Source of the DNA: Dechloromonas denitrificans
GTDB lineage: Bacteria > Pseudomonadota > Gammaproteobacteria > Burkholderiales > Rhodocyclaceae
Length of the DNA: 64,000 bases
Reading direction: 5' to 3'
Assembly: GCF_020510685.1 (NCBI RefSeq)
Contig: NZ_CP075185.1
Span: 3,038,001-3,102,000 of the forward strand
Shown here: one piece after another, positions 8,381 to 15,458 of the stretch
Numbering within the stretch: position 1 is the stretch's first letter
Layout: every line of letters starts with the position of its first letter
Notes under the pieces: model-generated
The model's input: only the letters and a program-made list of their open reading frames with translations
Databases searched by the model: none
What the model was told of the DNA's origin: nothing
Position numbers and translations under genes: made by a program

Positions 8381-10111
8381 ATGTCGCACATCATTGTTCC
8401 TTCGCGGCGCGTATGGACACGGCAGCCACGTAATATCCAAGGCCTTGCCGATCGGTGGGTGCAGAAATCGCCGCGGGCGTTTTTTTTGCCCAGCCTCGGG
8501 CCTGTTGATATTCTGAATGGTACCGGCTTTATCCCGAACAATGGACCATCAATAAAGGGATTCCAGGGATGCGCATCGATCGTTTCAACGGCGGGAAGTA
8601 GCTCCTACGTCGGCTTTAGAGCCCCGGAAAACGTTTCAGGCTCACGATCATCAAAGCTCTACGATGTGTCCGCGCCGCCGCTTACGCTTATCTCTATATC
8701 GACGGCAAACTTTAATTCTGGCTACGCGCTGATGCGCGGCAATGGTAGCGGACAGCCAGCCTTCGCGGCTGGAGCATGGTATGGATCGTTCAAGGGCGGT
8801 ACCGGATATGTCCGCACGACCAGCGGCGGTATCCAGCTAGCGCCGCAAACATCTAATTTCGATACCAGCGTCCAGCTAGCGGTTACCGTACTTTCAATTG
8901 GCCCAAGCGCCACAAATTTATGGTGTGGTCCAATCGGGTCCGGCATCTTGCACGCGGCGAGCGCTGCAACGCCAGGCGGTAATTTCTATTACGAATATGG
9001 CGACGCCTATCGATGCCTCAGCATTGGTGCAAACTATTCTGGCTTCGCGACAAATACGGTCGGTGCCGGCATGTTTCTATCTGAGTTTTCTCAGGATGAT
9101 GCCGCTGCGTTAATCGCAAACCCTTGGGGCCTGTTCAAAGCCCGCCGCCGCATCAGCTATTTTGACCTCGGCGCCGGCGCCGGATCAACACTCAATGGCT
9201 CGGCCACCGGCGCAGCAGTCGCCGCCGGCGCTGCCGCCCTGGCCGCCCAAGTCGCTCTGTCCGCAGTCGGCGTTTCCAGCGCCACCGGCGGCGCTGCCGG
9301 TGCTATCAGCGTACCGCTATCGGCCACCGGCGTTGAAGTATCGAGCGGCGCGGCAGCGGCCACTGCAACCATCACGCTATCAGCTGCCGCCCTGGCCGAA
9401 TCGGCCGGCGCCGCCGGGCTGTCATCCGCCGTGCTGCTCGCCGGCGCAGCTGCGGCACAGTCCGCCGGAAATGGTCAGCTCGCCGTGCTGCTCGCCGCCC
9501 AAGCCGCCGGCGTCGAACAATCCGGTGGGTCGGCCACCGCCACAGGTGGCGCCCTTGGCTCGATCGCGGCCGCTGGTCAGGAACAGTCTGGCGGCCAAGC
9601 CGTCCTGCAGGTCAGCATCAACCTGCAAGCTGCAGGTACGGAAACATCATCCGGCGCCGCACTAGCCACCGCCAGCACGGCCGGCCAGCTCGCCGCCCAG
9701 GGCATCGGCGCAACCGGCGGCACGGCATTTCCCACCGTCCGAATCAACACCGCCGCCGCGGGGCAAGCGACCACCGCCGGCACCGCTTCCGGACAGGCCA
9801 TCCCCGGCAACAGCATCACCGGCTTCGGCCACGCCGAAAGCGCCGGCCACGCCGCGCTCTCCGTCACCGTCCTGGTCACCGCGGCCGGGTTCGTCCAGGC
9901 CATGGGCGCCGGCGCCCTGGCCATCGAGATCCCGCTCGCCGCCTTCGGCATCGCACAAACGGGCGGCGCGGCCGGGCTGGCTGTCATCCCGGACTACGTC
10001 CCAGTCGCCCCGCTCAACCTGGTGGCCAGCGTCCGCCGTCTCGCCAGCCTGCAGATCGCCGCCCACCGCCCCTGTCTCCTCCGCCATGGAGTAAGCCGTG
10101 TTCGACACTGA
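8381..10111 (+). CDS. Large fibre-like protein with C-terminal Ala/Gly repeats
   Basis: 576 residues. The N-terminal part (about 1-265) opens with MSHIIVPSRRVWTRQPR, contains a Ser/Gly-rich beta body (lectin-like jelly-roll style, not proven) and ends in ALIANPWGLFKARRR, a phrase common in phage virion proteins next to tail or head fibres. From about residue 270 to 540 it consists of some eleven imperfect repeats of about 22 residues rich in Ala and Gly. The last residues (PVAPLNLVASVRRL) are not repetitive. The two halves differ in base composition (first half AT-richer), so the gene looks chimeric. It overlaps the next gene by 14 bases. Probable virion fibre or decoration protein. Confidence 0.65.
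   Translation: MSHIIVPSRRVWTRQPRNIQGLADRWVQKSPRAFFLPSLGPVDILNGTGFIPNNGPSIKGFQGCASIVSTAGSSSYVGFRAPENVSGSRSSKLYDVSAPPLTLISISTANFNSGYALMRGNGSGQPAFAAGAWYGSFKGGTGYVRTTSGGIQLAPQTSNFDTSVQLAVTVLSIGPSATNLWCGPIGSGILHAASAATPGGNFYYEYGDAYRCLSIGANYSGFATNTVGAGMFLSEFSQDDAAALIANPWGLFKARRRISYFDLGAGAGSTLNGSATGAAVAAGAAALAAQVALSAVGVSSATGGAAGAISVPLSATGVEVSSGAAAATATITLSAAALAESAGAAGLSSAVLLAGAAAAQSAGNGQLAVLLAAQAAGVEQSGGSATATGGALGSIAAAGQEQSGGQAVLQVSINLQAAGTETSSGAALATASTAGQLAAQGIGATGGTAFPTVRINTAAAGQATTAGTASGQAIPGNSITGFGHAESAGHAALSVTVLVTAAGFVQAMGAGALAIEIPLAAFGIAQTGGAAGLAVIPDYVPVAPLNLVASVRRLASLQIAAHRPCLLRHGVSRVRH
9196..9999 (+). repeat. About eleven 22-residue Ala/Gly repeats inside the fibre-like gene
   Basis: The repeat reads roughly x-S-G-G-A-A-x-L-x-x-x-I-x-L-x-A-A-G-x-x-x. 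Examples are SATGGAAGAISVPLSATG, SSGAAAATATITLSAAA, SGGQAVLQVSINLQAAG and ESAGHAALSVTVLVTAAG. Spacing between the GGAA-type turns is about 22 residues, which would suit a beta-solenoid or a hairpin stack. DNA copies have diverged, so this is an old amplification. Confidence 0.7.
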
Positions 10112-10391
10112 AACCGAGTGGATCGTCGGCCAGACGCCCCGCCTCGACGCCTACCTGACCGACGCTGCCGGCACCGCTATCGACTGCACTGACCTGGTGC
10201 TCAAGATCATGTCGCCCGGCGGCGCCGTCGTCACCGTCAGCAATCCGGTCCGCACCGCCATAGGCACCTACCACCACGATCTGCGCGTCGACAAGTCCGG
10301 CACCTGGTATTACCACTGGCAGGGCGAAACCCCGTTCCCGGTCGTCGCCGACGGTAGCCTCGTTGTCCAGCCCAGCCGCTTCGTCGCCTGA
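10098..10391 (+). CDS. Hypothetical phage protein with Ig/beta-sandwich-like pattern
   Basis: 97 residues with a GTG start at 10098 that overlaps the end of the fibre-like gene. It begins TETEWIVGQTPRLDAYLTDA, then IDCTDLVLKIMSPGG, then SGTWYYHWQG and VADGSLVVQPSRF. The alternation suggests a small beta-sandwich similar to phage proteins that carry a macroglobulin or Ig-like fold beside fibres. It is the last gene of the inserted block; the late promoter for L follows directly. Function is inferred from position only. Confidence 0.6.
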   Translation: MFDTETEWIVGQTPRLDAYLTDAAGTAIDCTDLVLKIMSPGGAVVTVSNPVRTAIGTYHHDLRVDKSGTWYYHWQGETPFPVVADGSLVVQPSRFVA

Positions 10392-10392
10392 C

Positions 10393-10454
10393 GGTTGTAA
10401 GCGCCTCAGGTAGGACCGCCGCCGTTTCCCCGCGCGCGCAAAACGGGCAACCAT
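10393..10454 (+). promoter_or_regulatory. Late promoter for L-X-lysis-R-S operon
   Basis: GGTTGT (10393-10398), 13 bases, then AGGACC (10412-10417; two mismatches to ACAACC), 31 bases, then AACCAT (10449-10454) as -10. The alternating tract CGCGCGCGC lies at 10431-10439. P2 has no promoter here. It probably exists because the 4-kb block separates L from the O promoter. Confidence 0.6.
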
Positions 10455-10480
10455 GGGCCAACTGACCAACGCAGACCGCC

Positions 10481-10951
10481 ATGAGTTCATTTCTCACCAC
10501 CGCCCCGAGCCGCCCGGCTACCGAGACCCCCATCGTCTCCAGCCCGTTCTGGCCCGCCGTCGACCCGGTCGATATCCGCGATGACCAGCGCATCGACAAC
10601 AGCATCACGCCGGCCCGGCTCAAGGCCGCGCTGATCGAAGCCATCGCCAGCACCAACAGCGCACTCGCCGCCTGGCGCATCGCGCAACAGGCCGCCGGCA
10701 TCGAAACGCTGGCCGCCGTCGCGTGCGAAACCATCGACGAAACCAGCATCCACGTCCACCGCTACCGCCGCGCCGTCGGCTGTCTTGCCAAAGCCCTGCT
10801 ACTAGAGCGCTACCGCGATTTCGATACCACCGGCAAGGGTGATAAAAAAGCCGAGCAGCTCACCGACCCCATCGACGACTGCCGCCGCGACCACCTCGCC
10901 GCCATCGCCGATATCGCCGGCCAGCCGCGCACCACGGTGGAGCTGATCTGA
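10481..10951 (+). CDS. L: Head completion/stabilisation protein (P2 gpL family)
   Basis: 156 residues (P2 gpL 169). Typical features are the opening FLTTAPSRPATETPIVSSPF, DPVDIRDDQRIDNSITPARL and the C-terminal DDCRRDHLAAIADI. gpL closes the filled head and forms the head-tail interface with gpX and gpR. It starts about 20 bases after the predicted late transcription start and overlaps gene X by one base. Confidence 0.93.
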   Translation: MSSFLTTAPSRPATETPIVSSPFWPAVDPVDIRDDQRIDNSITPARLKAALIEAIASTNSALAAWRIAQQAAGIETLAAVACETIDETSIHVHRYRRAVGCLAKALLLERYRDFDTTGKGDKKAEQLTDPIDDCRRDHLAAIADIAGQPRTTVELI

Positions 10952-11154
10952 TGCAGGTCCGCGCCCAGCAGGGCGACACCCTCGATAGTCTTTGCTGGCG
11001 CCACCTCGGCAGCACCGACCCCGTCGAATCCGCCATCGAACTCAACCCGGGCCTCGCCGCCCTTGGCGCCGAGATGCCTAACGGCCGACTGGTCACGCTG
11101 CCCGACGCCGTCGCGCAAACCGCAAAAACCAACCTCCTCCAGCTCTGGGACTAA
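10951..11154 (+). CDS. X: Tail protein X (LysM-like)
   Basis: 67 residues, exactly the P2 gpX size. The start VRAQQGDTLDSLCWRHLG and the later GLAALGAEMPNGRLVTLPD are the tail-X/LysM pattern. In P2 gpX is an essential tail component. The ATG overlaps the L stop codon. Confidence 0.93.
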   Translation: MQVRAQQGDTLDSLCWRHLGSTDPVESAIELNPGLAALGAEMPNGRLVTLPDAVAQTAKTNLLQLWD

Positions 11155-11158
11155 AACA

Positions 11159-11530
11159 ATGCCGGAACCAACCTCCGCCACCGTCGTCGGGCTTACCGCC
11201 GCCGGCCTCTCACTGTTCGGCGTCGCGACCGGCCTCCACCCCATGCTGCTCGTCGCCGGATTCGCCGGCGGCTGGTGGTTCAACTCCTACGGAGAACCGC
11301 CGCTGCCCCTCGTTCGCCGCCTGTCATCCGGGCTGATCGCTGCGCTGGTCGCAGCATGGACCACGCCGCCGCTGATCGCCTGGCTGACCAGCCTAAGCCT
11401 CTGGCCGGCCACGGTAGAGCCCACCGTTGCCGGCTTTCCCTGCGCCCTCGCCCTGGGATTTCTAACCCATAAGGTTCTCGGCCCGGCGCTGCTCAAAATC
11501 GCTGCAAAGAAAGTGGAGGAAGCCACGTGA
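11159..11530 (+). CDS. Putative holin / phage membrane protein 1
   Basis: 123 residues from ATG 11159. Hydrophobic segments can be seen at about 7-45 (LTAAGLSLFGVATG, MLLVAGFAGGWWF), 58-80 (SSGLIAALVAAWTTPPLIAW) and 95-112. The C terminus is lysine-rich (KIAAKKVEEAT). Position after X and before a muramidase is where P2 has its holin Y, so a role in forming the lesion that releases the endolysin is likely. It is unusual that two short membrane proteins stand here in series. It overlaps the next gene by four bases. Confidence 0.65.
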   Translation: MPEPTSATVVGLTAAGLSLFGVATGLHPMLLVAGFAGGWWFNSYGEPPLPLVRRLSSGLIAALVAAWTTPPLIAWLTSLSLWPATVEPTVAGFPCALALGFLTHKVLGPALLKIAAKKVEEAT

Positions 11531-11832
11531 CCACCCCGCAATTGCTTGCCACGCTCAACAGCCTGTTCGCCATCGGCTGCGCCATGCTGATCCTCTGGCG
11601 CACCGAGCCGGCCATCAATCGCATGAGCAAGGCCACCCACTGGATGATTCGCTACGCGCTACTGCTGATGGCCGCCGGCGCGCTGGCCATCATCCTGACC
11701 ACCCTCGCCGGCGACCCGCCCGATCCCATCGTCACGCTGCTCGCCGCCGGTATCGCCTTGATGTTGCTATGCGACCGCCGCCTGCGCCTGTTGCTGCCCC
11801 ACCACAAACCCGGAGAAAGACGTCATGCGTAA
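11527..11832 (+). CDS. Putative holin / phage membrane protein 2
   Basis: 101 residues with a GTG start (GTGACC) overlapping the previous stop. Three hydrophobic segments are visible: about 8-24 (LNSLFAIGCAMLILW), 43-62 (YALLLMAAGALAIILTTLAG) and 68-84 (IVTLLAAGIALMLL). The C terminus is Arg/His-rich (DRRLRLLLPHHKPGERRH), as in many class I holins. It directly precedes the endolysin, overlapping it by eight bases. Either this protein or the one upstream is the holin; the other may be an antiholin or accessory. Confidence 0.65.
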   Translation: MTTPQLLATLNSLFAIGCAMLILWRTEPAINRMSKATHWMIRYALLLMAAGALAIILTTLAGDPPDPIVTLLAAGIALMLLCDRRLRLLLPHHKPGERRHA

Positions 11833-12637
11833 CGGCGATATCGGCACCCAAGTAACCTCCCTGCAGCGCCTGCTAATCGCCGCCGGATTCAAGATCCCCG
11901 CCGATGGCTGGTATGGAGACGACACAACCGCCGCCGTCAAGGCCTTCCAGCAGCGCGCCGGGCTGGTCGTCGACGGGATCGCGGCCGGCAAGACCATCGA
12001 AGCATTGAGCACCCGCGACAAGAACCCTCGCCACCTCTCCGAGCAGGCCCTGGCGAAGATCGCCGACCGCCTTGGCGTCCAGCTCGCCGCACTGAAAGCC
12101 GTCAACACCGTCGAGAGCAACGGCGCCGGCTTCCATGCCGACGGCCGCCCGGTCATCCTCTACGAGCGCCACATTGCTTATAAGCGCCTGGCCGCCGTCA
12201 ACGCCGATGCCGATTTCCTTGCCGCCCGCTACCCCAACCTGATCAACCGGGCGCGCGGCGGCTATGTCGGCGGCACCGGCGAATGGTCCCGACTGTCCAG
12301 CGCCCGTCAGATAACCGCCGATTACCCAGGCCTTGCCGCCGAATGCTGCAGCTGGGGCCAATGGCAGATCATGGGTTATCACTGGCTGACCATCGGCTAT
12401 TCGAGCATCGACGCCTTCGTCGCCGCGATGTCTACTTCGGAAGCCGAGCAGCTCGAAGCCTTCGCCCGCTTCATCGAAGACGACCCGGCCCTGCACAAGG
12501 CGCTGAAAGCCCGCAAGTGGGCCGACTTCGCCCGGATCTACAACGGCCCGGACTACAAAGCCAACCTCTACGACAGCAAGCTCGCCCGCGCCTACGATCG
12601 CTACGCGCCGCCGGCCGAAGAGTTCGCACCGGCATGA
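11825..12637 (+). CDS. Endolysin: peptidoglycan-binding + N-acetylmuramidase domain
   Basis: 270 residues. Residues 1-65 are a PG_binding_1 domain (IGTQVTSLQRLLIAAGF, DDTTAAVKAFQQRAGLVVDG). Residues about 80-265 are an N-acetylmuramidase (DUF3380) domain with VNTVESNGAGF (likely catalytic Glu in TVESN), VILYERHIAYKRL and CCSWGQWQIMGYHW. It cuts the glycan backbone of host peptidoglycan at lysis. This is a different enzyme from the P2 gpK (NlpC-like) endolysin. It has no signal sequence, so holin-dependent release is expected. Confidence 0.92.
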   Translation: MRNGDIGTQVTSLQRLLIAAGFKIPADGWYGDDTTAAVKAFQQRAGLVVDGIAAGKTIEALSTRDKNPRHLSEQALAKIADRLGVQLAALKAVNTVESNGAGFHADGRPVILYERHIAYKRLAAVNADADFLAARYPNLINRARGGYVGGTGEWSRLSSARQITADYPGLAAECCSWGQWQIMGYHWLTIGYSSIDAFVAAMSTSEAEQLEAFARFIEDDPALHKALKARKWADFARIYNGPDYKANLYDSKLARAYDRYAPPAEEFAPA

Positions 12638-12954
12638 CCGTCCGCTACAGCGAAGTGCACGGCGAGCTGCGCTGTTTCGAGGCCGACGACCCGGGCGATT
12701 ACGACGACTACGACGCGTTCTGCAACGTCCAGATCTGGCGGCCGCGCGTCGCCTGCCTGCGCGGCCTGAAGGGCACCATCAGCCGCAAGATCATGCGCCA
12801 GATCGTCGGCGTTCTCGCCGCCCGGGGCGTCGCCGTGGTCTATGCCGAGCGCGCCCCGCACCGCAAGCTGCCCTTCGCCCGCCGCATCCCGTCCGGCGAC
12901 TTCGCCGGCATGTGGCGGCTCGACATCGAGGAGATTCGCCGTGCCGCAACTTAA
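12634..12954 (+). CDS. Hypothetical lysis-cassette protein
   Basis: 106 residues, ATG overlapping the endolysin stop (ATGA). The N-terminal part is acidic (EADDPGDYDDYDAF); the C-terminal part is basic (ISRKIMRQIVGVLAARG, YAERAPHRKLPFARR) and ends in FAGMWRLDIEEIRR. No domain is recognised with confidence. The pattern with a C-terminal GMWRLDI strand recalls unnamed genes between endolysin and spanin in other proteobacterial phages. It overlaps the next gene by 14 bases. Confidence 0.6.
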   Translation: MTVRYSEVHGELRCFEADDPGDYDDYDAFCNVQIWRPRVACLRGLKGTISRKIMRQIVGVLAARGVAVVYAERAPHRKLPFARRIPSGDFAGMWRLDIEEIRRAAT

Positions 12955-13447
12955 CGCCCTCGCGCTGCGCCTGATCGTCGGCGCCGCGCTGCTGCTCGCC
13001 CTTGTCATCGGCAGCTACTACTACGGCCGGCACGTGCTGGCCGGCGAAGTCGCCGCCGACAAACTGGCCGAGGCCCTCGCCTACGCCGGCGAGATCGTCA
13101 AGGCGCAAGACACGGCCGACAAGCTGGCCGAAGAAAATACCCAGCTGCGCACCGCCCAGGCGCCGAAGGACCGCATCATCGCCCAGGAGATCACCCGCTA
13201 TGTCCAAGTCACGCCGCCCGCTCAGCGCTGCACTCTGCCTGGCACTTGGCGCCTGCGCCACGACGCCGCAGCTACCGGCCAGCCCGCCCCAACCGAAGCC
13301 GGACCCGTGGTTGATGGAAGCGCCGACCCCGTTGCAGACGCTGCCGCGCTCGAAACCGTCGGCGACAACTACGCCGCCTGCCGCGAAAGCATCGCCAAGC
13401 TAGAAGGCTGGCAACGCCGCCAACGTGCGATCGAGGCCAAACCATGA
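12941..13447 (+). CDS. Rz-like inner-membrane spanin (LysB-like)
   Basis: 168 residues with GTG start at 12941. An N-terminal transmembrane segment (ALRLIVGAALLLALVIGSYYY, within residues 7-27) is followed by a long charged periplasmic helix (AADKLAEALAYAGEIVKAQD, ADKLAEENTQLRTAQ), the layout of i-spanins. A second reading frame inside it encodes the lipoprotein partner. The pair disrupts the outer membrane in the last step of lysis. It overlaps gene R by four bases. Confidence 0.85.
   Translation: MPQLNALALRLIVGAALLLALVIGSYYYGRHVLAGEVAADKLAEALAYAGEIVKAQDTADKLAEENTQLRTAQAPKDRIIAQEITRYVQVTPPAQRCTLPGTWRLRHDAAATGQPAPTEAGPVVDGSADPVADAAALETVGDNYAACRESIAKLEGWQRRQRAIEAKP
13200..13403 (+). CDS. Rz1-like outer-membrane spanin lipoprotein nested in Rz gene
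   Basis: 67 residues, ATG 13200, entirely inside the i-spanin gene in the +1 frame. The start MSKSRRPLSAALCLALGACA has a basic n-region, hydrophobic core and lipobox LGAC. The mature part is short and Pro-rich (LPASPPQPKPDPWLM), as expected for o-spanins such as Rz1/LysC. It stops at 13403, before the Rz stop. Confidence 0.85.
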   Translation: MSKSRRPLSAALCLALGACATTPQLPASPPQPKPDPWLMEAPTPLQTLPRSKPSATTTPPAAKASPS

Positions 13448-13905
13448 AAAAGCCCGCCGAACTGCGCGCCCACCTCACCACCTGGGTGCCCGATCTCGCC
13501 CGCAACCCGGACAAGCTGCACGTCTTCGTGGAAAAAGGCCGCATCTTCAGCCGCTACGGCGAAAGCCTGGCCTTTGAGTACCACTACCAGCTGACGCTCG
13601 GCATCACCGACTACGCCGAATCGATCGATGCGGTCATCGTGCCGCTGCTCGGCTGGATCCAGGCGAACCAGCCCAACCTGCTGCTCGACGAAAAGCTGCG
13701 CGAAAACCTGATCGCCTTCGACGCTGAGCTATGCAATGCCGAAACCGTCGACCTGCAGCTGATACTCGAACTCTCCGAGCGCGTGCTGGTCACCGAGGCC
13801 CCCGGCGGCTACGAATGTCGCCACATCGGCGAACCACCGCTGCCCGGCCTCGGCGGCCCCACCGGCTGGACGCTGTACCACGGCGCCGATCCGCTCACCC
13901 CGTAA
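13444..13905 (+). CDS. R: Tail completion protein R (P2 gpR family)
   Basis: 153 residues (P2 gpR 155). It begins MKKPAELRAHLTTWVPDLAR NPDKL in family style and contains ITDYAESIDAVIVPLLGWIQ. gpR with gpS finishes the tail so that it can join the head. The stop codon shares a base with the ATG of S. Confidence 0.93.
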   Translation: MKKPAELRAHLTTWVPDLARNPDKLHVFVEKGRIFSRYGESLAFEYHYQLTLGITDYAESIDAVIVPLLGWIQANQPNLLLDEKLRENLIAFDAELCNAETVDLQLILELSERVLVTEAPGGYECRHIGEPPLPGLGGPTGWTLYHGADPLTP

Positions 13906-14354
13906 TGGATAAGCTCCCGGCGCTTGAGGCGTTCGCCGCCGATCTGCTCGCCCGCCTCGAACCCGCCGCCCGTACCGAACTGGCCCGGCGCATCGCCCGC
14001 GACCTGCGCCCAAGCCAGCAAAAGCGCATTACCGCCCAGCTCAACCCAGACGGCACACCCTACACGCCGCGCCGGACCCGGCTACGCGACAAGAAAGGCA
14101 GCGTCCGCCGGCAGATGTTCGCCAAGCTCCGCACCACCCGTTTCCTGAAGATCAAGGGCACGCCCGAGGGCGCCATCGTCGCCTTCACCGAACAGGTATC
14201 GCGCATCGCCCGCGTCCATCAGTTCGGCCTGCGCGACAAGGTCAATCGGCGTACCGGGCTGGAAGTCGATTACCCGGAACGCCAGCTGCTCGGCATCACT
14301 GCCGACGACGAAGCGCTGATTCGCGATCTGGCCGTCGAATACCTCGCCCGCTAG
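13905..14354 (+). CDS. S: Tail completion / virion morphogenesis protein S
   Basis: 149 residues (P2 gpS 150). The family pattern includes the basic centre DLRPSQQKRITAQLNPDGTPY, MFAKLRTTRFLKIKGT and IARVHQFGLRDKV, then YPERQLLGITADDEALI at the end. It ends the operon started at the L promoter; the next late promoter overlaps its final codons. Confidence 0.92.
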   Translation: MDKLPALEAFAADLLARLEPAARTELARRIARDLRPSQQKRITAQLNPDGTPYTPRRTRLRDKKGSVRRQMFAKLRTTRFLKIKGTPEGAIVAFTEQVSRIARVHQFGLRDKVNRRTGLEVDYPERQLLGITADDEALIRDLAVEYLAR

Positions 14355-14414
14355 TCCTACGCCGCCCTGCCACAACCGGCAGTCCACCACCCCCGCGCGC
14401 GCGGCCGGCATCAT
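14353..14414 (+). promoter_or_regulatory. Late promoter for baseplate operon (V to G)
   Basis: AGTCCT (14353-14358), 13 bases, ACAACC (14372-14377), 31 bases, CATCAT (14409-14414). CG alternation lies at 14394-14403. It shares an 18-base block (14393-14410) with the FI promoter at 19148-19165. A start seven bases after the -10 would fall at about 14421, next to the V ATG. It is the counterpart of the P2 V promoter. Confidence 0.7.
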
Positions 14415-14421
14415 CGGCGCC

Positions 14422-15126
14422 ATGGACGTTATCGAACTATCCCGCCTGCTGGAAAACCTGATCCGCCTCGGCACCATCCTGGCCGTCGACCACGCCGCCC
14501 GCCGCTGCCGCGTCAAGAGCGGCCGGCTGGAAACCGAATGGCTGCGCTGGATGGAATACCGCGCCGGCGAGACCACGACATGGAATCCGCCAACGGTCGG
14601 CGAGCAGTGCGTCATCCTCTCGCCCTCCGGCGTCGTCGAAAACGGCATCGTGATCTACGGTGCGCCATCCGACGTCATCGACACCCCGAGCCATAGCCCA
14701 AACGACCACGTCACGAAATTCCCCGACGGCACGGTCATCCGCTACGACCACGCCGCCGGCATCCACGAAGCGCTCTATCCGGACGGTGCGGCGATCCGCT
14801 ACAACCATCACAGTAGCCACCTTGAAGCGACCGGCATCATCACCGGCCTCGTCCAGGCGACGACCAGCATCACCCTCGATACCCCGCTCACTCACATCAC
14901 CGGCAAGTGCGTCATCGACGACCTGCTCACCTACAAAAACGGCATGGCGGGATCCGGCGGCGGCGATGGAAACGACAGCGTAATCACCGGCAACTTCCGC
15001 CACCGCAACGGCACTCATGAGCAGACCAACGTCGACCAGGTCGGTACCGGCGGAAGCATCGTCTCGAACGGAATCGTGCTGGATTCCCACCACCACGTCG
15101 ACCCAGCCGCCGGGGACCCAACATGA
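14422..15126 (+). CDS. V: Baseplate spike protein (P2 gpV family)
   Basis: 234 residues (P2 gpV 211). The N-terminal OB-like part (LIRLGTILAVDHAARRCRVK, WNPPTVGEQCVILSPSG) is followed by a beta-helical body and a tip with DSHHHVDPAAGD. The SHHHV motif is where P2 gpV and phi92 gp138 bind iron. The trimer pierces the outer membrane. No Shine-Dalgarno is visible upstream, and the predicted transcript begins at about the ATG. Confidence 0.95.
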   Translation: MDVIELSRLLENLIRLGTILAVDHAARRCRVKSGRLETEWLRWMEYRAGETTTWNPPTVGEQCVILSPSGVVENGIVIYGAPSDVIDTPSHSPNDHVTKFPDGTVIRYDHAAGIHEALYPDGAAIRYNHHSSHLEATGIITGLVQATTSITLDTPLTHITGKCVIDDLLTYKNGMAGSGGGDGNDSVITGNFRHRNGTHEQTNVDQVGTGGSIVSNGIVLDSHHHVDPAAGDPT

Positions 15127-15458
15127 ACCGCCACACCGGAAAGCCGCTCGACGAAGACGCCCACATCAGCCAGTCGATTACCGACATTCTCAGCACGCCG
15201 CTCGGCAGCCGTATCAAGCGCCGCACCTACGGCTCGATGCTGCCCGACCTGGTCGATCATCCCGGCAATCAGGCCAATCGACTCCGCCTGCAAGCCGCCA
15301 CGGTCATGGCCATCATTCGCTGGGAGCCGCGCGTCAGTATTACCAGCGTCGCGCTCTCGCAGCAGATGGACGGTAAGGCCCAGCTCGATATCACCGCCAC
15401 GAAGCGCACCGGCGCCCGCTCCGGCCAACGCATCACCATCGCCCACCCGCTGCAATGA
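15123..15458 (+). CDS. W: Baseplate wedge protein (P2 gpW, gp25-like)
   Basis: 111 residues (P2 gpW 115). Key family features are HISQSITDILSTPLGSRIKR and RTYGSMLPDLVD, with RWEPRVSITSVAL in the middle, matching T4 gp25. It overlaps V and J by four bases each, giving a coupled V-W-J-I run. Confidence 0.95.
   Translation: MNRHTGKPLDEDAHISQSITDILSTPLGSRIKRRTYGSMLPDLVDHPGNQANRLRLQAATVMAIIRWEPRVSITSVALSQQMDGKAQLDITATKRTGARSGQRITIAHPLQ

Noticed and set aside
8485..8492. Run of eight T as a possible frameshift site in the fibre-like gene
   Set aside because: No conserved continuation in another frame; the zero frame is open to 10,111.
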